Assembly (NCBI RefSeq): GCF_031755915.1
Contig: NC_083388.1
Coordinates: 3,107,501-3,171,500 of the forward strand
Direction: 5' to 3'
Source: Ziziphus jujuba
Lineage: Eukaryota; Streptophyta; Magnoliopsida; Rosales; Rhamnaceae
DNA: 64,000 nucleotides
Shown here: piece after piece, positions 21,821 through 32,095 of the stretch
How positions within the stretch are numbered: position 1 is the first letter of the stretch
Layout: each line of letters begins with the position of its first letter
Notes under the pieces: model-generated
Seen by the model: only the letters and a program-made list of their open reading frames with translations
Told to the model about the DNA's origin: nothing
Databases searched by the model: none
Position numbers and translations under genes: made by a program

Positions 21821-24800
21821 GGTACGATAATTTTATGCAAAATATTGTTTACCAAGTACTGTTGCATTAGACAATTGCATGCTATGTTTTCATTTGGAAA
21901 CTGAAAATTTGTGAATTTTGAAGTTTTGCTGAAGTACATAGTAATGTCACTCATGAATTTATGTATAATACATTATGTATCTGATCCTCTACTCTCACAT
22001 GAGGTTGTTAAACTGAAATGAGTGCTCTATATGTTTATTTTTGACACAATTAAAATATTATTTATGTACTAGTTCTTTAGATCATTAGCCAGCATTTATC
22101 TATCTGCATGCGGATAAATATTTTCCACCACATTTATGAGCAGTTGTAACTATGCACTAGTTCTCTCAGAGTGAGAGCATACTGCTTCTACAAGTGGGGC
22201 ATATCAATTAATTCTCAACATATTCAATTGGACTTCTCCTTGTTTTTGACTGATCTTCTCGTTGGTTATGCATATTCTTTACTAATTGTTGCTTTTACAA
22301 AACAGAGAAATTTTGTGAATTCTATTTAGTATGGACCACTGCCCTGTAGCAGAACATGAGTATCCTTCTACTATGTTTTATTATTATTTTTTATCATATC
22401 TGATCGTCAAATTAAACCTTAGGTAACATTTTAGACCAAAATCCTCTTGAAGGTCTATAGGATGAAGCATTGTAAGTTCAGAAGATTTAAGGCAGCCAAG
22501 AAGTTTTCGCTTTTCTGCTTTCTATTTTTTAGGAAGTTTGAAGGTTAATATATTTGAAGGTCTTGCTTTCTTCCATTTTTTTATTTATTTTATTTTATTT
22601 TTTTTGTTCTTGGTGCTTTTAAAGAGTATATGTTAGATGTATGTGTATGCAAATAATCAAACCACAATCTCACCTCAAAGAATATGGTACAATAGTGTCA
22701 GTAACTAACTTTTCCATATATATTTAACTAATGATTTATGTTAAAAAGGTATAAAATATGAATATATTCACGAGACCAAATAGAAAATTTAAAATACTGT
22801 TAGAAAGAGCGAAAGTTTTCAACATTAGTGAAATGATTTAGTGTTTAATAATTTGCTCGTTTTAGATATAATGTGTTTTATGATACTGGTATGTGCTTGC
22901 TTGGCCATCTAATTTTTTATGCTAGCTGTTTTCTTTTATTTACATTATTTAGTTTTGTTATTATGGAGGACTCTCATCTTTAGTTTTGTTATTAATACAT
23001 GATTGTTATGTGTATTTATGAATTATTTCTCCTACCAGGTAAAAAGGATAAAAGTGAAGACAAAGAGGCAAACTGCGTTTTATAAAGAATAAAGTGATAT
23101 AATTAGAGCTGTAAACATATATATTTTTCACCAAATAAATATTTTTGACGTTAATTTTTTTTTTCTTTTTTCTTGACGTATTTTTTTTTAAAAATAAAAA
23201 AGTATGATGATATTAAAATAGTTTCAAACAAATAAAAATTAGAGGAAAAAATTTTTCACTGCAAGGAAATATAGTTAGAGTTATGAACATATATATAATT
23301 TTCACCAAATAAATATTTTTGAGGTTAAATATTTATATGTTTGTTATAAAGATCTTTTCTTGACGAAACAAAATAGAAAAATATTGTCTAACACAGAATA
23401 ACAAAAAAGTTGGATTAAAGTATAAATATTGTATATTGATATGAATGTATAATAATTAGTAAACTTTAAAAATCATTTTATGAATACAAAAAATGAGGAA
23501 TCGTGCCAAAAGCTAATTATTTTTTATTAATTTTAATTTTATAATTAAATGATTAATGGTGTGAACGATTTTTTTTTTTTTCCACCTGAAACTGTTTTTG
23601 ATGTTTTTATAGTAATAAATATGCAAAACTTGAATTATTTAAGAGACTTCTTTGTCAACTAACACTCTTAACCTTCTTATATCTACTAAAAATTGTAATA
23701 ATATAGTGCAATTTCATAATATTGTAAGATATTAAGTCATAATACCAAAATATTGTAAAAATTGTATGTGTCATTGTGAATAAACTAACAAAATACTAGA
23801 TATACAAAATGATCTAATTAAGAGAAGTATTTCAATTTTTAGTATGTTAACAAATGTACATTAGACTTTTTTCCTATTTTAAAGATGATAGGCCTCTAGA
23901 TTAATGAAGCTGATTAAAGTTAACGAACGAAAAAGAAAATATAGTGTGTTGGCATAAAATTAGAGACACGCACCGTAGGGGTTGGACATTGTTGCATGCA
24001 TGTACATATAATTTTTTGTACAATTTTTTCATATATTTTCTGTCCAAGCTACATTTAAGGTCGCCACCTACTATGAGATCGTCTTGCCGAAGAGAAGCTG
24101 AAGCTGGGTGGAAATTGGTAGAAATTGAGAAGCATGGCTAATGTAATTTTTGCTATTATTATGTAATATAGCATTATGTAGTGTTATGGAAAATGTTATA
24201 TGTAAAATTTTTTTTTTTTTTGGGCAATAGAAAATGTCACATATAATTTGAGTTTATGTTATTTATATATGTGATTATTATTATTTTATTAAAGGGCAAT
24301 ATGTAATGTAAAAACATGTAATATAAAAAACGTCAAATTGCAAATCAATAGTCATTAAGTGTAAAATTTGATTATGACCACTAAAAATTATGTTCATGGA
24401 AAATGAAAACGCCTAAACCACCAACCCAATTTCTGACTTTTTTATTATTATTATTATTATTATTTTTCTTTTTTGTATGGTAATTAATTTCTCGCTCATG
24501 AAGTCTAATTCACTAATTGACTACACAATTAGAGGTCAAGCAAGAGGGCTTTCAATTTGATTACACGACCAAGCAGACTACCTAATTTTCTTCAATTGCA
24601 TAAAATCAAGAGGGCTCTACTTGGTTTAAATTGATTAAATTTAGTGATCATATAACATACTAAAAGCTAAAAGTAAATAAACAATTTAATGAATACTAAC
24701 CATATAATTTGGACACACCCCCAATTTCGAAATAAAATTTCACACATAGACGAGGATGTTTACTTACATAAAGCTCTAAAAATATAAAATCAAATAGACA

Positions 24801-24999
24801 CCCTCGAAAAAAAAAAAAAAAAAGAATTTGTTTTTATTAAGTGAATTTTAAGTGCTTTATTTATTTATTTATTTTATTCATTCATTCATTCATTATTAGT
24901 ATTGCTGCAATTACAGAGTACAATTCCTACACAGAAAATAAAATAAAAAAGAAGATAAACTTGGAAAGAAACACTAGGAAATCTTCTTCCAACTCAATT
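21821..24999. other. AT-rich intergenic region
   Basis: About 3.2 kb without a recognisable gene. Two diverged copies of a roughly 60-bp segment containing TTCACCAAATAAATATTTTT lie at about 23096-23155 and 23268-23330. The right end is probably the 3' UTR of the minus-strand MOCS2 gene. Confidence 0.5.
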
Positions 25000-25701
25000 T
25001 CATTGATCACTAATACGAGCATCTCCTTCATTGTTCACCTTAACCTTTGCTCCACAACAGCTCTTCCTATCATGCGCATCATTTCCTTCATTGTTCACCT
25101 TAACCTTGGTTCCACAACAGCTCTTCCTGTCATGCGCATCATCTCCTTCATTGTTCACCTTAACCTTAGCTCCACAACAGCTCTTCCTATCATGCACATG
25201 GTTAGCCTTAACCTTTTCCCCACAGAAGCTCCCATCCTTCCCAAGATCCAATCTCCTCTCCAAAAACTCTGAGTTCTCTTTCCAAACCTCTCCATTTGCA
25301 TACACCTCCTTCTTCCAAATGGGCACCGATGCCTTCAACTCATCAATAAGATACTTGCAGGCATCCAATGCATCCACTCGATGCACAGCCGAGACTGCAA
25401 TGAAGACACTTGTTTCACCAACTGGAACTGGACCCAACCGGTGGGCTACCGCTATGGAGTGGAGATTCCAAGATGATCTCGCAGATGAAGATATTGATTT
25501 GATGCATCTTATTGCCATTGGTACATATGCTTCATACCGCAGCTCCATGACCACCTTTCCATCGAATGTATCGCGGGTTGTGCCAGCAAATGTTGCTATA
25601 GCACCAGCCTGTGGGGCACTGACATAATTGATATATTTAGCAAGGTCAATTGGGTTGTGCTCCTCTAAGATTTCTACTAGAGTTTTCTCCTCATCAGCCA
25701 T
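25000..25701 (-). CDS. MOCS2: Molybdopterin synthase catalytic (large) subunit, MoaE/MOCS2B family
   Basis: This subunit, with its small thiocarboxylated partner, inserts two sulfurs into precursor Z (cPMP) to make molybdopterin, in the cytosol. The protein has 233 aa in a single exon. The MoaE fold runs from about residue 15 to 150: GAIATFAGTTRD, RYEAYVPMAIRCI, IAVAHRLGPVPVGETSVFIAVSA..HR, and the active-site region VPIWKKEVYANGEVWKEN. After about residue 165 the tail carries three copies of a 20-residue unit (AHDRKSCCGAKVKVNNEGDD) encoded by three 60-bp DNA repeats. Other plant proteins I recall end with a single KSCCG-type motif and are nearer 200 aa, so the tail appears expanded. The ATG is at 25699-25701. 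An AACACAG acceptor-like sequence two bases upstream suggests a 5' UTR intron. The gene lies head to head with the PPR gene. Confidence 0.93.
   Translation of the reverse strand: MADEEKTLVEILEEHNPIDLAKYINYVSAPQAGAIATFAGTTRDTFDGKVVMELRYEAYVPMAIRCIKSISSSARSSWNLHSIAVAHRLGPVPVGETSVFIAVSAVHRVDALDACKYLIDELKASVPIWKKEVYANGEVWKENSEFLERRLDLGKDGSFCGEKVKANHVHDRKSCCGAKVKVNNEGDDAHDRKSCCGTKVKVNNEGNDAHDRKSCCGAKVKVNNEGDARISDQ
25021..25200. repeat. Three 60-bp tandem repeats coding for the MOCS2 tail
   Basis: Units start at 25021, 25081 and 25141, each reading AT(C/T)TCCTTCATTGTTCACC, and differ by a few bases. The period is a multiple of three, so the frame is kept and each unit adds 20 residues. Confidence 0.95.
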
Positions 25702-26672
25702 AGCTGTGTTGAGCGGGTGTGCAAATTGTACAGTAAAAGTTAGCCTTCCTTTATTAGCTAATGTTTCAGAATAAAAGCTAGTCCAAACTCATATCATCCA
25801 CATCTTTGCATTGCATGGAATGGACCCCCTGCTGTATAAAATAAAATCTGATCATCAGTTTATATATGCATAAGAGTATCTATATGGGACCAATAGGCAA
25901 AAAAGTTAATGCAAATATCACAATCAAATAAAGTTTGACCCTTGGAAGATTGGAAGAGGCAGTTCTCAGCTTGGTTTACAATTATGGCTCATATGCTTTG
26001 CCAGATTGTTGGTTCAACCATTCACAACAAACAATAAAATCCATTTCCTTGTTCACTAAGACAATTTCACAAACACATACCCAACAAACGCTGAATCCAT
26101 AACTTTTTTTACCGTCTTTCGCGTTATTTTATTTTTTTTTCCGCTCGTGACACATAACCCATTTAGATTTTTGGCAGGACCAAATTACTTCATCTGGTTT
26201 GTTCACCACCATAAAAAATGTTCAAATTGATATAAAATAAGGTGCCACAGCCATAGAAAAGAAAAGCCTCGGTTGGCCATAATAATAAAACAGTGAACTT
26301 TAACCATAAATCTAAAAAAAAAAATGGAAAAGAGATAGAGAAATTAAAGAGGAATAACAGTCTCACATTATAAGCCGGAAGATTTGCCGGGATCGAAAGA
26401 AGCTTTGGCAGGCAAATGAAAACCCAGTTGAGGAAGACTTTCAGATATCTCCGTCGGCGAAATTAGATGTCAAACCCATGGAGATATATAATATAGACAC
26501 GCATATGCTTATTCTTGTCAACTGCCAAGTGCACACTTTGGCGGGTCCCATATTGCCACGCAGTATCAAATGTGGGACCCACCGACATGCTGACCCAGCA
26601 AAAAAGTTTCAGTCTTTTGAATTTCTTTTTGGTAGAAATCTATGAGAAAGAAAAGCTGCGAACGAAAATGGA
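25702..26672. other. Divergent promoter region between MOCS2 and the PPR gene
   Basis: About 970 bp that should hold the MOCS2 5' UTR (perhaps with an intron, and with a first exon near 26370-26470 on the minus strand) and the short PPR leader. No additional gene is recognised. Confidence 0.5.
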
Positions 26673-28406
26673 ATGGCCGCCTCATTCGATTCCTTGTTAC
26701 TGAAATGCAGTTGTCTCTCTCACATCAAGCAGCTCCAAGCCCACCTCCTGATCACCGGCCAGTTCCAGTTTTGCCCCTCCCGCACCACCAAGCTTCTCGA
26801 CCTCTGCGCCGTCTCTTCCGCCGGCGACCTTTCTTATGCGGCTTCCATCTTCCGGCGACTTCTAACTCCTTCCACCAATGACTGGAACGCCATGGTTCGT
26901 GGGCTTGCTCAGAGCCCCGAGCCCACCAAGGCCATCTCATGGTTCAAGTCCATGTGTGGTGGGCCGCAGAAGGTGGACGCCCTCTCTTGTTCCTTCGCTT
27001 TGAAAGCGTGTGCGCGCGCATTGGCGCGGACCGAGGCAAAGCAAATTCATTCTCGGATAACGCGGTCTGGGTTCGGACCCGACGTACTGTTGCAGACCAC
27101 TCTGCTCGACGTGTACGCGAAAGTTGGCGATCTTGATTGTGCGGAGAAAGTGTTTGATGAAATGGGTAGGAGAGATATCGCTGCTTGGAACGCCTTGATT
27201 GCTGGGTTGGCTCAGGGTAGTCGACCCACTGAGGCTATAGCTTTGTTCAAGAGGATGAAAGAGGAAGAGGGTCTGAGACCTAATGAAGTAACCGTTCTTG
27301 GTGCTCTTTCGGCATGTTCGCAGCTGGGTGCTTTGAAAGAAGGTGAAAAGATTCACAGTTACATAACGGATGAACACCTAGACATGAATACAATAGTTTG
27401 CAATGCGGTTATTGATATGTATGGAAAGTGTGGGTTTGTGGATAAAGCACATTCGGTTTTTGATAATATGAAATGTAGAAAGTGTCTTGTGACATGGAAT
27501 ACAATGATCGTGGTATTTGCTATGCATGGTGAAGCATCTAAAGCTCTTGAGCTTTTTGATCAAATGACCAAAGCTGGGGTGAACCCTGATGCGGTATCCT
27601 ATCTTGGTGCCCTGTGTGCTTGCAATCATGCAGGACTAGTGGAAGATGGTGTTAGGCTGTTTGATTCAATGAGGGATTGTGGGCTGGTACCTAATGTGAA
27701 GCATTATGGGAGTGTAGTTGATTTGTTAGGTCGGGCCGGGAGGCTAAAAGAGGCATATGAGATTATAAACTCTATGCCTATGTTCCCTGATGTGGTGCTT
27801 TGGCAGAGTTTGCTTGGGGCTTGCAAGACTTATGGGAATGTGGAAATGGCGGAATTGGCATCAAGGAAACTTGTAGAGATGGGGTCTAATCATTGTGGAG
27901 ATTTCGTGCTGTTATCAAATGTTTATGCATCTTATGAGAGATGGGATGATGTAGGGAGGGTGAGGGAAGCCATGAGGAAAAGGGATGTGAAGAAGATCCC
28001 GGGATTTAGCTACATTGAAGTGGACGGCGTTATACACAAGTTTATAAATGGAGATCAAAACCATGTGGAATGGCGGCAGATTTATGCAAAGCTAGATGAG
28101 ATTAAGTTCAAGATGAAAGCCTATGGATACGTGGCCAAGACAAGTATCGTGTTGCATGATATAGGAGAAGAGGACAAAGAAAATGTTTTGTACTATCACA
28201 GCGAGAAGTTAGCTGTGGCATTCGGTTTGATTAGCACAAGTGAGGGTACCCCAATTCAAGTGATCAAGAACCTTAGGATTTGTGGGGATTGTCATGTTGT
28301 AATCAAACTGATATCGAAGATTTATAACCGGGAAATTGTTGTGAGGGATCGAGCTCGATTTCACAGATTTAAACAAGGTTTTTGTTCTTGCGGAGATTAT
28401 TGGTGA
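26673..28406 (+). CDS. Pentatricopeptide repeat protein, PLS-DYW class (At1g34160-like)
   Basis: Organelle-targeted RNA-binding protein. DYW members usually act in C-to-U editing of mitochondrial or plastid transcripts; the target site is unknown. The gene is intronless and encodes 577 aa. PLS-type repeats run from about residue 60 to 430, e.g. DVLLQTTLLDVYAKVGDLDCA, DIAAWNALIAGLAQG, NTIVCNAVIDMYGKCGFVDKA, CLVTWNTMIVVFAMHGEASKA. The E and E+ regions follow, then a full DYW deaminase-like domain with HSEK, the CGDCH motif and the terminal CGDYW, so the zinc-site residues are present. Similarity starts at this ATG (MAASFDSLLLKC). The protein resembles my memory of Arabidopsis At1g34160, which has a similar length. 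No defect is seen. Confidence 0.94.
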   Translation: MAASFDSLLLKCSCLSHIKQLQAHLLITGQFQFCPSRTTKLLDLCAVSSAGDLSYAASIFRRLLTPSTNDWNAMVRGLAQSPEPTKAISWFKSMCGGPQKVDALSCSFALKACARALARTEAKQIHSRITRSGFGPDVLLQTTLLDVYAKVGDLDCAEKVFDEMGRRDIAAWNALIAGLAQGSRPTEAIALFKRMKEEEGLRPNEVTVLGALSACSQLGALKEGEKIHSYITDEHLDMNTIVCNAVIDMYGKCGFVDKAHSVFDNMKCRKCLVTWNTMIVVFAMHGEASKALELFDQMTKAGVNPDAVSYLGALCACNHAGLVEDGVRLFDSMRDCGLVPNVKHYGSVVDLLGRAGRLKEAYEIINSMPMFPDVVLWQSLLGACKTYGNVEMAELASRKLVEMGSNHCGDFVLLSNVYASYERWDDVGRVREAMRKRDVKKIPGFSYIEVDGVIHKFINGDQNHVEWRQIYAKLDEIKFKMKAYGYVAKTSIVLHDIGEEDKENVLYYHSEKLAVAFGLISTSEGTPIQVIKNLRICGDCHVVIKLISKIYNREIVVRDRARFHRFKQGFCSCGDYW

Positions 28407-28942
28407 TACAATTATTCTTTTTGAAGAGGTGTAGGTACAATTTTTCCCTTTTGAAAACAAAATTTGAACCTTCATTGAGAGGGGAAAAAATAAAATAAAA
28501 ATGATTTTAAAAAAAAGGAACCGAAGGATTTTTTCTTCTATCATTGGATTAACTATCTGTAACCTTGAAGATATCTTACTTGATCAACTCGTTTCTATTA
28601 AAGGAGTATATATATATTCAATCACCTAAAAAAGAAGCGGAAGTTGTAGCGTGCATGTGATCCTAAAGTTCATAAAGGGAACACGATGCCAATGGGATAA
28701 GAGAAGTATGAGTGAGTTATAAAAATTCTCTGCTCAGGTAAATCACAAACAAAGGTCTTCCTATTTAAGTTTAAAAAACTATGTCAGAATGAGATGAATT
28801 TGATTAATTCAAATATCAATATGCACAGAAATTATAAAGGCTCCGAACTTAAGGAATAAATAAATAAAACAAAATAAAACCTTTAAATGAGGAGAAAAAA
28901 AGGATAATTATGGAAACTGATGTAGTTTTTTGAAAATCTTTC

Positions 28943-28984
<42 letters not shown>

Positions 28985-29918
28985 GTTTTATCTAAAAACT
29001 TATGTTTTCATTTTCCTTTTGAGTAATTTTTTTAACCTAAAATATTTAATCTAATATAAAATCAACAAATGAAAAGACAACAACCCCATTTAATCTAAAT
29101 CCATTATTTCATTCATAATTTAGTCACTCAAATAGAATAGTATAAACCGATTGCCAAACAAGCAAAAATGAAACTAATAAAAGAAAAGAAAAGCACAAAA
29201 GGGAATTGAATGAACATTGAAAAAAAATCCTCCCGGACCATCTCCCCACATATTGAAACAATTTAATTAAGAATTTAAAAACCAATAAAAGCAAACTAGA
29301 ACTTCATTTACTTAACCACTAGTGGATGTGCTAGATCAAGAACAATGCCAAAAAAAACCAACCAAGCTTAAAGGTTATGTGAAGGATTGTCTTCAACAAC
29401 CTACTTAATCCAAGAAACAATAAAGAAGAAAGTCAGATTTCTCTTAGCGTATGTGAAGGTATTTTGCCAATCATGTGCTTGTTCAGAGTTGCTCAAAATC
29501 ATAGATGAAATGTTGCATTTAGGTTAAATGGGTATTGCTGTCTTTTCATTTATTGATTTTATATTAGATTATTTATATTTTACATTAAAAAATAGCTATC
29601 TGAATAGAAAATGAAACTACAACTAAGTTTTTAAAAAGAACCAAAATAGAAGGATAATTATGCAAAATTCTCAAACGAGGAGGCAGGTTTTTGTAGTCAT
29701 CACCAGAAAAAATATATATGTAACAGGATATGTAGGAGAGTTTTTTGGGTTGTGTGGTTATAGGTATGTATTTTGGAGGTTTTTAAAAATCTTTTAGGAT
29801 CTGTAAGACTCTTTCAATTGAAACAGAAAAAGGGAGAATATTTAAAGAGTTCACCAAGTGAGAAGCTGTTAAGATCTCATCAAAAACAAAGATCACACTT
29901 GGACTCGGTGCAAAGGAG

Positions 29919-29956
<38 letters not shown>

Positions 29957-30012
29957 AAGAAAAAAGAAAAAAGAAAAGTAAAACAGAGACAAATCACTAG
30001 GACATCAAATTA
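28407..30012. other. Intergenic, AT-rich, with two (AT)n arrays
   Basis: PPR 3' flank and promoter side of the transporter gene. (AT)n arrays lie at about 28948-28980 and 29923-29949. No gene is recognised. Confidence 0.6.
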
Positions 30013-31156
30013 ATGGCAGAGCAATTCACACAGGAAAAGAATTCCAACTTTGCAAGAACTTGCTTCAATGGAATCAATGCCTTGTCAGGTCCTACTCTCT
30101 ATGGTTTAAGTCTTTATGATCTTTTTATTGAAGTTAGAAATAATATGGCATTACTAAAACCATGCTTTGAATTATTATTATTATTATTATTTTTTTTTTT
30201 TTGTAGGAATTGGGTTAATCACAATTCCGTATACATTTTCAAAAGCTGGATGGTGTGGGCTTGTGCTTCTTTTAGCAAAAGCGATTGTAAGTTGCCATAC
30301 AGGAATACTGTTAAAGGAGTGTTTGAAATCAAACCAAACACTAAAAACATATTCTGATATTGGGTTTCATGCATTTGGAAAAAGAGGCAGAATTATAGTA
30401 TCTACATTTGTGTATTTAGATTCATATCTAATCCCAATAGGATTTCTCATAATGGAAGGTGATCATTTGAATAAATTGTTTCCAAGTGTTCATCTCCAAA
30501 TGGGAGCTGTATATATTGGAGGGAAACAATTATTTATAATCCTTATAGGGATTGTTATTTTGCCTTCAATGTGGCTCAAAGAATTAAAGTTTCTTTCATT
30601 TATATCAGCAGGAGGTGTTGTAGCATCTAGTGTCATCAGTCTTTGTATTTTGTGGACTGGTGCTGCTGAAGGGGTAGGATTCCATAATAAAGGAGAGATA
30701 TTGCATATGGGTGGAACTCCCACTGCCCTTGGCTTTTATGCACTCAGTTTTACTGCTCATTCGTTCCTTGCTTCCTTATACTCTTCTATGGAAGACAAAA
30801 CTCAATTTTATAAGGTAACTTCTCTATATCCTATCTCAACTACTTGTTCTACATTTTAATTGATAATTTCAAACATAATAACCAATTGATTAGCATCTTT
30901 CTATTCCAATGGAATTATTTTTTTGCAGGTTTTGATCATCAGCTTCAGTTTGAGCACCTTTGGTTATATTTCTATTGGAATTATGGGGTACTTGATGCAT
31001 GGCAAAGATGTCTCATCACAAGTAACATTGAATCTGTCCAAAAACAAAATTAGCTCAAAAATTGCAATATACACTATTCTTATAATTCCCACAGCAAAGT
31101 TTGCGCTAATAATGTCACCTGTTGTAGATTCCATTGAGAGAAATCTTCTTACCCAT

Positions 31157-31161
31157 TACAA
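31157..31161. repeat. Target site duplication TACAA, left copy
   Basis: TACAA directly precedes the left LTR and is repeated at 36676-36680 directly after the right LTR. A 5-bp duplication is typical for copia integrases. It falls inside the transporter codons for His-Tyr-Lys. Confidence 0.95.
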
Positions 31162-31621
31162 TGTTGTGGTTCTCCGACCACTTTAGAGAAGAAATATGAG
31201 AAAAATAAAAAGAATTCTATTACTCTCTTGGAAATAGAATACAAAAATAAAAAACTTCTCTCGTGGAGATTCTCACGTGGAACCTCTCTCTACACTGTCA
31301 AATTCTCTCTGGAATTGCTCACTCTTCTCTCAAGCTCTCTCTGGAACTTAAACACACTCTCTCTCGGAGTTTACTCTCAATACTCCTCACTTGGGATGAT
31401 ATTAAGCTTGCTCTCTTGGATTTTTTTGCATGCAACGGGATGAACCTATTTATAGGCTTACAAGGTCGGTTGCATGGCCACAATCTTCAACAGCTTCTAA
31501 CAGTAGCCCACAATTGTTGAGCAAGTTGGAGTTCGTTGTTAAATGCAGCAACCATTGTCAACAATGATGGCTGAGCAGTCTTCACACTGTCGGTGCAGTG
31601 ATGGTGCAGCTGGACTTCACA
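31162..31621 (-). repeat. 3' LTR of the copia element
   Basis: 460 bp, begins TGTTGTGGTTCTCC and ends GGACTTCACA on the plus strand (TG...CA). As the element reads on the minus strand, this is the downstream LTR. It introduces a TAG in the transporter frame 17 bp into the LTR-side sequence. Confidence 0.95.
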
Positions 31622-31634
31622 ATTCTCCCCCTCC
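31622..31634 (-). other. Polypurine tract of the copia element
   Basis: On the minus strand it reads GGAGGGGGAGAAT directly before the 3' LTR, the expected place for plus-strand priming. Confidence 0.9.
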
Positions 31635-31654
31635 AGCCGCATTTAAACTGATGG

Positions 31655-32095
31655 TCATCTGCCATCCATACCGGCTATGTCTCTGCATAGCTTCAACTTC
31701 TCTTGAGCAACAACTTTTGTTAGCATATCTGTTGAATTCTCTTTTGTGTGGATCTTCATCAGTTTCAGCAACTGTTGATCTATTACTTCGCGTATCCAAT
31801 GATAGCGGATGTCAATGTGCTTTGTACGGGAATGATACATTGAGTTTTTGCTCAAATCCATGGCACTTTGGTTATCACAATGTATCTTGTAGTCTTCTTG
31901 CTTGATACCCAATTCTGTGAGAAAACGCTTTAACCACAACATTTCTTTACCTGCTTCCGCTGCGGCAATGTACTCTGCTTCAGTAGTGGATAAAGCAACA
32001 CACTTCTGCAATCTTGACTGCCATGACACAGCTCCCCCAGCAAAAGTGTAGAGATAACTTGATGTAGACTTTTTATTATCAGGGTCTCCAGCCAT
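31655..32095 (-). pseudogene. Copia RNase H region
   Basis: An open stretch starting MAGDPDNKKS contains AGGAVSWQSRLQKCVALST, TTEAEYIAAAEAGKE, LWLKRFL, HCDNQSAMDLSKN and RTKHIDIRYHWIRE, the standard copia RNase H blocks. It is out of frame with the upstream reverse transcriptase. A segment of roughly 70-80 bp that normally links WILRY to DMAGD is missing at about 32085-32095. Confidence 0.9.
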
